Below are positions 8,580 to 18,266 of a DNA stretch of 64,000 nucleotides, piece by piece. The position numbers and the translations under genes were made by a program. The stretch's first letter is position 1; each line of letters starts with the position of its first letter. Source of the DNA: Vibrio genomosp. F10 str. ZF-129. GTDB lineage: Bacteria > Pseudomonadota > Gammaproteobacteria > Enterobacterales > Vibrionaceae. The DNA lies in contig NZ_AJYQ02000103.1 of NCBI RefSeq assembly GCF_000287055.2, positions 1 to 64,000 on the forward strand. Direction: 5' to 3'. A model generated the notes under the pieces. That model was given only the letters and a program-made list of their open reading frames with translations. It made no database searches and was not told where the DNA came from.

Positions 8580-10352
8580 TTATTCGCTCGGTGTAGATTC
8601 TGCCGCTGACGTTTCTTCCGCTGACGATTGTGGCCTATATTGAATGGCGGTAAAGTCTTTATTAGGAAATAAATACTGCGCTTCAGCTCGAATTTGTTCT
8701 GCTCGGCTACTGTCCCCCAATCCTTGGTACGCAAGAATTAAGTTACTGTAAAACGCGGGTCTAGGCTTCGACTGAATCATGTCAAGCGACCACTGTATGT
8801 AGGGTTTGATTAACTCAGGTTCTTGGGTGTGTAACCCAATATTGAGATAAGTGCTGTATATATCCCAGTCAAAGCGATCTTTCCAAACGACAGGATTCGT
8901 CACTCGATCTAATATCTCAGGTTGTTTTGGTGATGAGCGTTCAAACAAAGTGAGAACATAGTTAGTGTGTAGGGCGCTGAACATATAGAAGCTGGTGATC
9001 AGGGGAGTAATAATGCACGTTACTCTAAGCAAACTTTTTGTAAATTGACCAAAATGAAGACGCTTATAACTGGCGACACGTTGATCCACCCAGAACAATA
9101 GGATCATGAATGTGATCCAGTGAATGGCTGAATGGTAAAATGGGTATTCAAGTTGGGAATGCACGACTATCGGAACAAACAGCGCAAACATGGCGAGCCT
9201 TATCCCCTTCTTTGCATAGTAAATACGAGAAAGCACTAAGCTTGCCGCTAACAAAATCGCCAGGAGCGGGATAAGCCCGCCTTCGACCCCCCAAAATAGC
9301 AGCTCATTGTGAGGGTGGTCCATGGCGGGTAAGCCGGGTTTGTAACTTGGGTTCAATTGGTGCTGACGAGCAGTGTAAAGTATGTATTCCGCTTCAAACT
9401 TACCGTAGCCGTATCCGGTAAATGGTTTTTCAATCACCATATCAAGCGCTTGAGGAAAAGTGTATTTTCTAGGGCTCTCTAAATCCGCTTTGCTAGAAAG
9501 CAGCGCATCTGTGCCCTGTGAATGTGTAGCGAAAAAACCTAATCCAACCCCGAGAAGGCAGCAGGTTACCCAGGAAAAAAATCGCTTACGTGTCGAATAT
9601 TTGTATAAGTATGGAAGCACAAAACACAGTGAAATGATGGCACCTAACCAACCGGTTCGAGAGGCTATAATGATCAAAAGAGGGGCGGTTAATAAGGGTA
9701 TCAAGCATAAAAATGAGGTTTCACTCAAGCGACCGTATTTATTGGTTTGTCGTGCAAGCAAATACGCCGATATCACTAACCCTGTAGCCAGGAAACTTGC
9801 CATGACATTCGGTTGCTGAAATATACCGTATGGTCTGTTACGTATCGCATCATAGCCAAACATATTATTAGGTTCTAAAAGTAGGTATTGATAGAATCCA
9901 AATACAGATTGAATAAAAACGGCGATAACAATAAACCACAACAGTCTCTGTTTATGTTTATTACTGAAACGAAATTGTTGCAAGAGGACAAACAGTAAAA
10001 AGCCAGCCCAAAGACCGACGAGCCGCCCTAGTGCTGCTGATGTCGTTGCATTACCGTATAGCGTTGGAACGGTCATTAAGAGACAGCATACCAGCAGACC
10101 AATCGTCAATTTTGAATACATCAGAGATTGGTTGGTGGCTAATTGATAAAGCCCAATAGAAAGGGTGACGGATAAGGCAGTCCAAGTGGTGGCATTAAAA
10201 GAAAGTGCTAGCCCTGATCCTCCCGGATTTGGCATAAAAAAATGCATCGCCACGATAAAGACAACAGCGAGAGAGATTAAGAATGGCTTATTGAGAGGAA
10301 TGCTTGGTGCATGAGGTTCAAGGCGGGTGCCACCAGTATGCAATATTGCCAT
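8580..10352 (-). CDS. pglL: PglL-type O-oligosaccharyltransferase / O-antigen ligase family
   Basis: An inner-membrane enzyme of the Wzy_C / PglL superfamily. PglL proteins move a lipid-linked glycan onto serine or threonine of periplasmic proteins; related WaaL proteins move it onto lipid A core. Features: the motif HFFMPNPGGSG after the first membrane segment, typical of PglL; about 11-12 membrane segments; a periplasmic loop with DHPHNELLFWGVEGG, whose histidine is conserved in the family; and a soluble C-terminal tail from about residue 430. I prefer ATG at 10352 (590 residues). The ATG at 10364 lacks spacing for its AGG, and the frame further upstream lies in the uvrA terminator. From memory, V. 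cholerae has an OTase gene in this same place beside uvrA. Its natural target here is unknown. Confidence 0.8.
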   Translation of the reverse strand: MAILHTGGTRLEPHAPSIPLNKPFLISLAVVFIVAMHFFMPNPGGSGLALSFNATTWTALSVTLSIGLYQLATNQSLMYSKLTIGLLVCCLLMTVPTLYGNATTSAALGRLVGLWAGFLLFVLLQQFRFSNKHKQRLLWFIVIAVFIQSVFGFYQYLLLEPNNMFGYDAIRNRPYGIFQQPNVMASFLATGLVISAYLLARQTNKYGRLSETSFLCLIPLLTAPLLIIIASRTGWLGAIISLCFVLPYLYKYSTRKRFFSWVTCCLLGVGLGFFATHSQGTDALLSSKADLESPRKYTFPQALDMVIEKPFTGYGYGKFEAEYILYTARQHQLNPSYKPGLPAMDHPHNELLFWGVEGGLIPLLAILLAASLVLSRIYYAKKGIRLAMFALFVPIVVHSQLEYPFYHSAIHWITFMILLFWVDQRVASYKRLHFGQFTKSLLRVTCIITPLITSFYMFSALHTNYVLTLFERSSPKQPEILDRVTNPVVWKDRFDWDIYSTYLNIGLHTQEPELIKPYIQWSLDMIQSKPRPAFYSNLILAYQGLGDSSRAEQIRAEAQYLFPNKDFTAIQYRPQSSAEETSAAESTPSE

Positions 10353-10371
10353 GTGATTACTCATCCTATAT

Positions 10372-10401
10372 AAAGAAACCAGCGTCACTGCTGGTTTCTT
10401 T
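10372..10401 (-). terminator. terminator of uvrA
   Basis: A 12-bp perfect stem AAAGAAACCAGC / GCTGGTTTCTTT with a 6-nt loop, 17 bp past the uvrA stop. It separates uvrA from the downstream pglL-like gene. Confidence 0.8.
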
Positions 10402-10417
10402 ATCTTAGCGTTTATTT

Positions 10418-13240
10418 CTATTTTAACATAGGTTTAAGAAAACGAGCGGTGTGAGAACCTTTCACTTTTGCGACTGATTCGGGCGTACCTTCAGCGACAA
10501 TTTCTCCACCACCTTGGCCACCCTCCGGACCTAAATCAACGACCCAATCTGCTGTCTTGACGACGTCGAGGTTGTGTTCGATGACCACCACGGTATTTCC
10601 ATGATCGCGTAATCGGTGCAAAACGGTGAGTAATTGCTGAATATCGTGAAAGTGCAATCCGGTTGTGGGTTCATCTAGGATATACAATGTTTTGCCTGTA
10701 TCTCGCTTAGATAGCTCGCGAGCTAATTTAACCCTTTGTGCTTCCCCACCCGATAAGGTGGTCGCTGCTTGCCCAAGCCTAATATAGGAAAGGCCGACAT
10801 CCATTAACGTCTGTAATTTTCGGGCAATAACCGGTACAGGTTCAAAGAAAGCGCGTGCATCTTCGACGGTCATCTGTAGAACTTCATCAATACTCTTACT
10901 TTTGTAGTGCACTTCTAAGGTTTCACGATTGTAGCGTTTTCCTTTACATGCATCACACGAGACGTAGACATCTGGAAGAAAGTGCATCTCAACTTTGATC
11001 ATGCCATCCCCTTGGCACGCTTCACAGCGCCCACCACGAACGTTGAAACTAAATCGACCAGGTTTATACCCTCGTGAACGAGACTCTTGCGTTCCAGCAA
11101 ACAGTTCTCGGATTGGCGTGAAGATGCCGGTATAGGTCGCGGGGTTAGATCGCGGTGTTCTGCCTATTGGGCTTTGATCAATATCGATCACTTTATCGAA
11201 GTGTTCTAGCCCCTTTATTTTCTTGTAAGGCGCAGGCGTTGCTGTGGTTGCACCATTTAAAGCGGTATGAGCAATCTTAAAGAAGGTGTCGTTGATCAAT
11301 GTCGACTTACCCGAACCAGATACGCCAGTGACACAAGTGAACAGGCCAACAGGCAGTGATAGTGTGACTTCTTTTAAGTTATTGCCGGTAGCGCCGATAA
11401 GTTCAACGGTTTTCTTTGGATCTTTTTTAGTGCGTTGCTTGGGTATCTCTATTTTTTTGACGCCGCTTAAGTACTGACCAGTGAGAGATTCCGGAGTTGC
11501 GATAATCTCTTCCATGGTTCCTTCCGCTACGATGTGACCACCATGAACACCAGCCCCTGGGCCGATATCAATCACATGATCGGCACATCGAATCGCGTCC
11601 TCATCGTGCTCGACGACTAAAACGGTATTTCCCAAGTCACGGAGGTGTGTCAGGGTTTTAAGCAATCTTTCGTTATCGCGTTGATGCAGACCAATTGATG
11701 GTTCATCTAGAACGTACATAACCCCAACAAGCCCAGCTCCAATTTGACTGGCAAGTCTGATACGTTGGGCTTCTCCGCCAGACAAAGTTTCGGCACTGCG
11801 CGATAGGTTAAGGTAGTTAAGACCGACGTTAACCAGAAATTGAAGGCGATCATTGATCTCTTTCATCACTTTATCGGCTATTTGCCCACGCTGGCCATCA
11901 AGCTTTAAGTTTTGGAAGAAGTCGAGTGCTTCAGCAATACTAAACTCAACAATTTGAGGTAAGGCGGTATCATTGATGAATACATTACGTGCTTCGATTC
12001 TCAAGCGTGTTCCATTGCACCCTGTACAAGACTTCGTTGAGATGTATTTCACCAAATCTTCTCTGACCGCATTTGATTCCGTATCACGATAACGGCGTTC
12101 TAAGGTATTAAGAATGCCTTCAAAGGGATGACGTTTAACGCGAATATCACCGCGATCATTGATGTACTTAAACTCTACTTCAGTTCGACCTGAACCTTTT
12201 AATATAATCTCTCGAGTCTTTTTAGGTAGCTTCTTAAAAGGGGTGTTAAGGTCAAAACCATAATGATCGGCTAATGAGGTGAGCATTTGAAAGTAGTAAT
12301 AGTTTTTTTGATCCCATCCGCGAATCGCTCCATCGGCTAGGCTCGCATTCTCATCCATAATGACGCGTTCAGGATCAAAATATTGTTGAACCCCCAAACC
12401 ATCACAAGTTCCGCAGGCACCTGCTGGGTTATTAAATGAGAACAACCTTGGCTCAAGCTCTTGCATGCTATAACCACAATGTGAACAAGCAAAATTGGCA
12501 GAAAAGACAATTTCCTCACCCTCTTCATCCATTGGCGTCACCACTACGATTCCGCCAGAGAGCTCGAGAGTGGTTTCTATAGATTCCGCCAAACGTTGCT
12601 GCAAATCATCACGAACTTTAAATCGGTCGACCACGACTTCGATAGTGTGTTTTTTGTGAAGTTCCAATGTTGGTGGATCGGAAAGATCGCAAGTTTCACC
12701 ATCAATACGGGCGCGTATAAAGCCTTGAGCCGCGAGGTTTTCAAGTGTTTTTACATGCTCACCTTTACGCTCCTTGATGATGGGAGCCAGAAGCATTCTC
12801 TTAGAACCCTGAGGCAGTTCTAAGATTCTATCAACCATTTGGCTGACGGTTTGAGCCGCGAGTGGGGTATTGTGCTCTGGGCATCGTGGTTCGCCAACGC
12901 GCGCGTAAAGTAATCGTAAGTAATCATACACCTCTGTTATGGTTCCCACCGTTGAGCGCGGGTTATGGGAGGTGGATTTTTGTTCAATAGAAATCGCGGG
13001 AGACAGCCCTTCGATATGATCGACATCCGGCTTTTCCATGAGCGAAAGAAATTGGCGAGCATAAGCTGACAAAGACTCAACATAACGGCGCTGCCCTTCG
13101 GCATAAAGCGTATCAAAAGCGAGAGAGGATTTTCCTGATCCAGAAAGTCCGGTGACAACGATTAATTTATCGCGAGGAATGGTGAGGTTGATATCTTTAA
13201 GGTTATGGGTTCGTGCACCGCGAACTTCAATTGTGTCCAT
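10418..13240 (-). CDS. uvrA: excinuclease ABC subunit A
   Basis: The damage-recognition ATPase of nucleotide excision repair. A UvrA dimer finds lesions and loads UvrB. It has 940 residues, identical in length to E. coli. Two ABC modules are complete: Walker A GLSGSGKS near residue 35 and GVSGSGKS near 645, and signature LSGGEAQR twice. Zinc-finger cysteine pairs CSHCG and CEACQGDG are intact, as is the UvrA motif NPRSTVGT. The promoter region carries a LexA box 66 bp upstream, so SOS induction is expected. Confidence 0.98.
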   Translation of the reverse strand: MDTIEVRGARTHNLKDINLTIPRDKLIVVTGLSGSGKSSLAFDTLYAEGQRRYVESLSAYARQFLSLMEKPDVDHIEGLSPAISIEQKSTSHNPRSTVGTITEVYDYLRLLYARVGEPRCPEHNTPLAAQTVSQMVDRILELPQGSKRMLLAPIIKERKGEHVKTLENLAAQGFIRARIDGETCDLSDPPTLELHKKHTIEVVVDRFKVRDDLQQRLAESIETTLELSGGIVVVTPMDEEGEEIVFSANFACSHCGYSMQELEPRLFSFNNPAGACGTCDGLGVQQYFDPERVIMDENASLADGAIRGWDQKNYYYFQMLTSLADHYGFDLNTPFKKLPKKTREIILKGSGRTEVEFKYINDRGDIRVKRHPFEGILNTLERRYRDTESNAVREDLVKYISTKSCTGCNGTRLRIEARNVFINDTALPQIVEFSIAEALDFFQNLKLDGQRGQIADKVMKEINDRLQFLVNVGLNYLNLSRSAETLSGGEAQRIRLASQIGAGLVGVMYVLDEPSIGLHQRDNERLLKTLTHLRDLGNTVLVVEHDEDAIRCADHVIDIGPGAGVHGGHIVAEGTMEEIIATPESLTGQYLSGVKKIEIPKQRTKKDPKKTVELIGATGNNLKEVTLSLPVGLFTCVTGVSGSGKSTLINDTFFKIAHTALNGATTATPAPYKKIKGLEHFDKVIDIDQSPIGRTPRSNPATYTGIFTPIRELFAGTQESRSRGYKPGRFSFNVRGGRCEACQGDGMIKVEMHFLPDVYVSCDACKGKRYNRETLEVHYKSKSIDEVLQMTVEDARAFFEPVPVIARKLQTLMDVGLSYIRLGQAATTLSGGEAQRVKLARELSKRDTGKTLYILDEPTTGLHFHDIQQLLTVLHRLRDHGNTVVVIEHNLDVVKTADWVVDLGPEGGQGGGEIVAEGTPESVAKVKGSHTARFLKPMLK

Positions 13241-13306
13241 TGTCTAAGCTCATTGAAATACTAAGTGCTGCAAGTATTACATAGTGTGGCAATTGTGCAA
13301 ATAAAA

Positions 13307-13326
13307 TACTGGATAAAAAAACAGTA
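13307..13326. promoter_or_regulatory. LexA (SOS) box of uvrA
   Basis: TACTG-GATAAAAAAA-CAGTA fits CTG-N10-CAG with the conserved flanking TA on both sides. It is centred about 76 bp upstream of the uvrA start. The A-run inside the box is also the T-tract (minus strand) of the galU terminator. Confidence 0.85.
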
Positions 13327-13349
13327 AGACCACTTTGATACCAAAGTGG
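13314..13349 (-). terminator. terminator of galU
   Basis: An 8-bp stem CCACTTTG / CAAAGTGG (13330-13337, 13342-13349) is followed on the minus strand by TTACTG and seven T. The tail lies inside the LexA box. Confidence 0.8.
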
Positions 13350-13420
13350 CCTTAGGTGTAACGGCAAAAGACTTGGCGTTATTGTTAGTTGACTCCAAGG
13401 CGATTTAGCACTCGATCTTA

Positions 13421-14290
13421 TTACTCTTTATGGGTTGAGTGCTTACCGAGCTCCGTTGTTTTTTCATCTTTTAGGTAGAGATTTTCAAAGCAGTAGTTAG
13501 TGGCTTCAATATAGCCTTCAACACTACCGCAATCAAAACGGTTGCCTTTGAATTTATAAGCCAATACACAGCCAGATTTCGCTTGTTTAAGAAGCGCATC
13601 GGTAATCTGAATTTCACCACCTTTGCCTGGTTCAGTTTGCTCAATTAATTCGAAAATGTCTGGAGTCAGAATATAACGACCAATAATCGCTAAGTTGCTT
13701 GGCGCAGTGCCTTGCTCTGGTTTCTCTACCATGTCGTCGACACGGAAAAGATCATCTTTAATCATTTCACCTGAAATCACACCGTATTTGTGAGTTTCAT
13801 CTTCAGGTACTTCCTGAACCGCAACAATTGAACAGCGGAACTGTTTATACAGTGAAACCATTTGCGCCAACACACCTTGTTGCTCATTGACACAAAGGTC
13901 ATCGGCCAGCACAACAGCGAAAGGTTCATCACCAATAAGGTCACGACCAGTGAGTATGGCATGGCCAAGGCCTTTCATTTCTTTTTGACGGATATAAGTG
14001 AAACTCGCACTGTCGATCACTTTACGGATATCGACGAGCAACTCTTCCTTATTCGTGCCACTGATCTGATGTTCCAGTTCATAATTCTTATCAAAGTGGT
14101 CCATGATCGAATGTTTGCCACGACCAGTAACAATACACATACCATTCATACCCGCTTGAATCGCTTCTTCAACACCGTATTCGATGAGTGGTTTGTTGAC
14201 CACTGGCATCATTTCTTTTGGCATTGATTTAGTGGCTGGCAGAAAACGAGTTCCGTAACCTGCTGCCGGGAAGAGGCACTTTTTGATCAT
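13421..14290 (-). CDS. galU: UTP-glucose-1-phosphate uridylyltransferase
   Basis: Makes UDP-glucose from UTP and glucose-1-phosphate (EC 2.7.7.9). UDP-glucose feeds lipopolysaccharide core, exopolysaccharide and galactose metabolism. The nucleotidyltransferase signature FPAAGYGTRFLPATKSMPKE starts at residue 7, with the further motif NKPLIEYGVEEA. ATG at 14290, with AAGGG upstream, gives 289 residues. The longer frame adds 15 residues that the family lacks. It lies between qstR and uvrA on the minus strand and has its own terminator. Confidence 0.96.
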   Translation of the reverse strand: MIKKCLFPAAGYGTRFLPATKSMPKEMMPVVNKPLIEYGVEEAIQAGMNGMCIVTGRGKHSIMDHFDKNYELEHQISGTNKEELLVDIRKVIDSASFTYIRQKEMKGLGHAILTGRDLIGDEPFAVVLADDLCVNEQQGVLAQMVSLYKQFRCSIVAVQEVPEDETHKYGVISGEMIKDDLFRVDDMVEKPEQGTAPSNLAIIGRYILTPDIFELIEQTEPGKGGEIQITDALLKQAKSGCVLAYKFKGNRFDCGSVEGYIEATNYCFENLYLKDEKTTELGKHSTHKE

Positions 14291-14407
14291 GATAAAACCC
14301 TTTGTAATTCCGTATAAATAATGATTTTGCGTCAAGATAACATGCTTTATGTTCCTGGCTAGTTAACCACGGTTTATCTAGTACAGAATTCATACTTTGT
14401 CGCCAAA

Positions 14408-15055
14408 TTAAGACGCTAAATTTTGATTGGCCCATGCTATCGCCTGCACTCGATTTTTAACAGAGAGTTTTTTGAAAATCTGATAAAGATGTGATTTTAC
14501 CGTAAATTCACTAATGAATAGGCTATCAGCAATTTGAATATTGGATGAATTATCTTGAAGGCAGCGCAATATCTGCAGTTCACGAGAGGTTAAGTCAACG
14601 ATCACAGGAGCGGTGTTGCTGTTGAGCACATGACGATAATAGTGCAACAGTTGACTTGTTACCTTTCGGGGGAGCCAGTTTTGTCCATTAATGATTTCTC
14701 CAAGCCCTCGAACAATATCTTCGACATTTGTGTAAGTGTAAAATAACCCTTTTAGGTTGCCAAAGTAGAGTAACTCGTCGGTCGTAAGCCGCTTATTGAG
14801 GTTGAAAATAATCACTTCAAAGTTCTTATCTGTAATCGGTAAATTACGAACTTGTTGTTGAAGTTGTTTATGAGTTTGATAATCGATCAGTAAAATCTTA
14901 TGTCGGTGTTTTGGGTTGGCTTCGAGTAAATCGTTGGGCTCTATTTTTGGAAGTTCTATCGATAGTTCGGCCTCCAATCGACTGACGTAAGGATAGTCTG
15001 CGTGCTTATCTTCACATAAAAAATAAACGGTTCGAGTGTAATCTGCTTTTCTCAT
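14408..15055 (-). CDS. qstR: LuxR-type regulator QstR (competence / type VI secretion)
   Basis: A 215-residue transcription factor. The C-terminal LuxR helix-turn-helix spans about residues 155-212 (LTSRELQILRCLQDN, then VKSHLYQIFKKL). The N-terminal 145 residues have no recognisable phospho-acceptor signature. In V. cholerae the gene between galU and ssb encodes QstR. It is produced under TfoX and HapR control and activates DNA-uptake and type VI secretion genes. Identity rests on that gene order plus the domain layout. The start has a strong AGGAAGG site. It is divergent from ssb across 287 bp, where I could not identify a clear HapR or CRP-S site by eye. Confidence 0.85.
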   Translation of the reverse strand: MRKADYTRTVYFLCEDKHADYPYVSRLEAELSIELPKIEPNDLLEANPKHRHKILLIDYQTHKQLQQQVRNLPITDKNFEVIIFNLNKRLTTDELLYFGNLKGLFYTYTNVEDIVRGLGEIINGQNWLPRKVTSQLLHYYRHVLNSNTAPVIVDLTSRELQILRCLQDNSSNIQIADSLFISEFTVKSHLYQIFKKLSVKNRVQAIAWANQNLAS

Positions 15056-15342
15056 TATATACCTTCCTAGCCTGTTACATTATGTTTACAAAATGAAGCA
15101 AGCCGAGCTGAATATCTAGGCATATTGAGGCGGAGTATGTTGTTTTGCGTCTGGTTTCATATTGTTAGGTAATTTACTTATTTGTCATTTAGATGAGATA
15201 GGGGAGGGTTCAAAAAACGAGTAAATAAAATCTTGATTGGCTCATACAATTAGATGGATTTTTTAATACGATTTGAGCCTGTGTTAAAGCATGCTATCCT
15301 ACCCCTCAGAATTTTTTAGACATCATTTAGACGGAGCAGAGC

Positions 15343-15900
15343 ATGGCAAGCCGTGGCGTAAATAAAGTCATCATTATGGGTAACCTTGGGCAAGACCCTG
15401 AGGTTAAGTACACTGCCAATGGTAGTGCGATTGCAAATATTACAGTCGCCACTTCTGAAACTTGGCGTGACAAGCAAACTGGTGAACAACGCGAAAAGAC
15501 AGAGTGGCACCGTGTTGTGTTATTTGGAAAAACAGCTGAAATTGCAGGTGAATACTTACGTAAGGGCTCTCAAGTTTATCTTGAAGGTCAACTGCAAACA
15601 CGAAAGTGGCAAGATCAAAGTGGTCAAGATCGTTACTCAACTGAAGTCGTTGTTCAGTGGCCAGCAGGTCAAATGCAACTGTTAGGTGGGCGTGGTCAAG
15701 GTGGTGGCGGTCAACAGGCTAGTCAGCAGCAAAATAATAACTGGGGCCAACCTCAGCAACCAGCCATGCAGCAACAGCAGCCAGCGATGCAACAGCCTCA
15801 ATCGGCTCCTCAGCACAAACCGGCTCAACAAGCTCCACAGCAAGCTCAGCCTCAATATAACGAGCCACCAATGGATTTCGATGACGATATCCCGTTCTAG
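15343..15900 (+). CDS. ssb: single-stranded DNA-binding protein
   Basis: Coats single-stranded DNA during replication, repair and recombination. It has 185 residues: an OB fold in about 1-112, then a Gln/Pro/Gly-rich flexible linker (many Gln from about 123 to 170). The acidic tip DFDDDIPF recruits partner enzymes. No LexA box was found upstream, unlike the uvrA-ssb region of E. coli, where the two genes share one. Confidence 0.98.
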   Translation: MASRGVNKVIIMGNLGQDPEVKYTANGSAIANITVATSETWRDKQTGEQREKTEWHRVVLFGKTAEIAGEYLRKGSQVYLEGQLQTRKWQDQSGQDRYSTEVVVQWPAGQMQLLGGRGQGGGGQQASQQQNNNWGQPQQPAMQQQQPAMQQPQSAPQHKPAQQAPQQAQPQYNEPPMDFDDDIPF

Positions 15901-15967
15901 CCACGTTTGATGGAGAAATCTCAGAATTTAATACTCTGTGAATATCTAGAATTAATAATACAAACTA

Positions 15968-15994
15968 AAGCTCCGTAGTACGGGGCTTTTTTTT
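15968..15994 (+). terminator. terminator of ssb
   Basis: Stem AAGCTCCGT / ACGGGGCTT (one G-T wobble) with a 3-nt loop, running into eight T. Confidence 0.85.
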
Positions 15995-16244
15995 GTGATT
16001 GCGTTATTGATTCTATTCACTGCATCCTCGTGGCGAACTGCATGATCACTTGTGATCTCTAATACTCGTGGCGCTTTAAGAGAGAGATCACGTTTGGCTA
16101 ACAAAGTTCGATAACAGTAGTCAAAATAAAACGAGTTCTTGGAGACTTTTTAATATAGTAACAGTAGAGGCAAATGATTTGCTTTCTTGTTGATAACAGC
16201 ACACTGAAACCGGTCAATAAAATATAGAAAGGAACTCTTAATTT
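15995..16244 (+). other. intergenic region upstream of mshH with inverted and direct repeats
   Basis: No gene is seen. It holds a direct repeat CTCGTGGCG (near 16027 and 16066) and a 12-bp near-palindrome GATCAC-TT-GTGATC. It also holds a 9-bp inverted repeat GTGATCTCT / AGAGATCAC (16052-16060, 16083-16091). These could be operator sites for mshH. No promoter could be assigned with confidence. Confidence 0.4.
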
Positions 16245-18245
16245 ATGAGGTTTACTCCGACCTTAAAGCTCAGTACAAGGCTGGTGGCTTTTGTTACCAT
16301 CATTGTGATCAGCGCGACCTTTATTTTATTTGTCGGTGGCACACTGACATTCAAAAAAATTGGCCAAGAATATCTTAATCATTATTTGGACGGCATTGTT
16401 GTCGTTGTTGATAGAGAAATGGAAGATCCTGAATCGGCGCAATCCATGCAGCGTTGGATGCCCAAAATGCTGCAAGCATCACGCATTGTCGAAATGCAGC
16501 TATCTTCACCAGCAGGAATCGTATATCAGTTTAACGATACCGATTCTCGGGTTGACCCTTCACGCTTGTACAACAAAACTTATCGACTGGAAAGAAACAG
16601 TGGCTATCAAGTGACTTTCAAGGCCGTTCCACCGTATCTAGGTTCTACCGACTCTTTTGGTGCCTTATGGACGATCACTCTCGCCGTTAGCTTGATCATA
16701 TTTTGTCTAGTCAGAGGTGTTAAATGGCTCAAAGAACAGCTATTGGGATCGGAGCTGTTAGAGGAACGTGGGAGAATGATCTTGGCGGGGCGTGTCGAGC
16801 AGTTTGCAAAAGGGGATCTCAGGGAGTGGCCGTATACAGCAAGTGAGGCATTGGATTGTTTGATTGAAGAGTTACAAGATGCCCGCCAAGAGAGAAGTCG
16901 ATTTGATACTTTTATCCGAACTCAAACGTTCTTAGATCAACTGACTGGAACAGCAAATCGCGTGTTATTTGACAGTAAACTAGAGTCAGTTTTGCATGAA
17001 AGTGGTTCTCATGGTGCTGTCATTCTGCTGAGAGTGGATGACTGGGAAGATGTTAAAGAACTGAATGGTAAAAGTGTCAGTGACGATTTCATTGTGGAAT
17101 TGGCAGAAGCCATTAGTGGAGTCATACAGCGTTACCCTGATGTGCTGTTGTCTCGATATTATAGCTCTGATTTTGCGATATTTGTTCCATACCAGGGGAC
17201 AAAGGAAGTGACACATCTTGTTAACGCATGCATGAAGCAGCTGGTTAAAATCTCTCCACCATCCCCAGTCGATAAAGACAATTGGTGCCATATGGGGGTG
17301 ACCAATTTTAACCAGGGAGATCGCCAGGGCAAGATCATGGATGAGGCTGAAATTGCGCTCAAGAGTGCCCAGTTACAGCAAATTAATACCTGGAGCCGAT
17401 TTAATAAAGCAACCGTGGATCAAGAAGATCGTGGTAGCGTTCGCTGGCGTACCCTGTTTGATCAGACGTTAACACCAGAAAATATTCGCGTATTCGGTCA
17501 GCCTTGCTATTTGCTATCGGCAACGAGCGAACTTAAGTTGATTCACCATGAATTGTTTGCGCGGATAGACGATCCAGAGAAAGGCACACTCAAGGCTTCA
17601 AGATTCAATGCAGCCATTGAGCAGGTGGGTTATGAGCTTAAGATGGATCGCGCAATACTCAGAAAAACAATAACATGTATGAAAGAATCTCAGTTAAACC
17701 TATGTTATTCTGTAAACCTTCATGTCAGTCCATTTGCAGATAAAGAACACTTTAAGTGGCTGCGTAATGAATTATTACAACTGACGTCTCAAACTCGCTT
17801 ACAATTGAGTTTTGAATTTTCTGAAGGGCGTTTGATTAAACACCTGGATTATATGAGGCCCGTCATACGGATGCTCTCAGGATTAGGGTGTCAGGTTATT
17901 GTTGGTCAAGCGGGGCGAACAATAGTTAGTACCCACTATTTAAAAGACTTAAAGGTCGATTACCTTAAGTTGCATCGAAGTTTGATTAAACGAATTGACC
18001 AAAGAGATGAGAATCAACTCTTTGTAAGAAGCATAATCGGTGCATGCAGTGGCGGAAAAACTCAGGTCATTGCAGTGGGTGTCGAAACGAAAGCAGAGCA
18101 TAAGACGCTGATAGACCTCGGTGTACATGGCGTTCAAGGGCGACTGTTCGATACAGAATTAGAAGTATGGGCTAGAATAAATAACAAAGCTCATACTAAT
18201 GTTTCAAATAAAATAAAGCCGGGTCGACGAAACCGATGGCGATAA
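16245..18245 (+). CDS. mshH: MshH, CsrD-type degenerate GGDEF/EAL protein
   Basis: A 666-residue inner-membrane protein that begins the MSHA cluster. Two membrane segments (about 12-34 and 140-160) flank a periplasmic domain. A GGDEF-like domain (about 225-375) has SSDFA where GGDEF should be. An EAL-like domain (about 405-650) has HELFAR where EAL should be. Neither site should make or break cyclic di-GMP. E. coli CsrD has the same layout and directs RNase E to the regulatory RNA CsrB; the V. cholerae homologue is called MshH. The function here is inferred from that family. Confidence 0.88.
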   Translation: MRFTPTLKLSTRLVAFVTIIVISATFILFVGGTLTFKKIGQEYLNHYLDGIVVVVDREMEDPESAQSMQRWMPKMLQASRIVEMQLSSPAGIVYQFNDTDSRVDPSRLYNKTYRLERNSGYQVTFKAVPPYLGSTDSFGALWTITLAVSLIIFCLVRGVKWLKEQLLGSELLEERGRMILAGRVEQFAKGDLREWPYTASEALDCLIEELQDARQERSRFDTFIRTQTFLDQLTGTANRVLFDSKLESVLHESGSHGAVILLRVDDWEDVKELNGKSVSDDFIVELAEAISGVIQRYPDVLLSRYYSSDFAIFVPYQGTKEVTHLVNACMKQLVKISPPSPVDKDNWCHMGVTNFNQGDRQGKIMDEAEIALKSAQLQQINTWSRFNKATVDQEDRGSVRWRTLFDQTLTPENIRVFGQPCYLLSATSELKLIHHELFARIDDPEKGTLKASRFNAAIEQVGYELKMDRAILRKTITCMKESQLNLCYSVNLHVSPFADKEHFKWLRNELLQLTSQTRLQLSFEFSEGRLIKHLDYMRPVIRMLSGLGCQVIVGQAGRTIVSTHYLKDLKVDYLKLHRSLIKRIDQRDENQLFVRSIIGACSGGKTQVIAVGVETKAEHKTLIDLGVHGVQGRLFDTELEVWARINNKAHTNVSNKIKPGRRNRWR

Positions 18246-18266
18246 TTTAACGAAAGTGATCAGTGG

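Noticed and set aside
10365..10388. Longer start for the pglL-like gene
   Set aside because: The extension lies in the uvrA terminator hairpin.
15056..15342. LexA box for ssb, or a HapR / CRP-S site for qstR
   Set aside because: I searched for CTG-N10-CAG and for the regulator palindromes and saw no convincing match. A matrix scan is needed to exclude weak sites.
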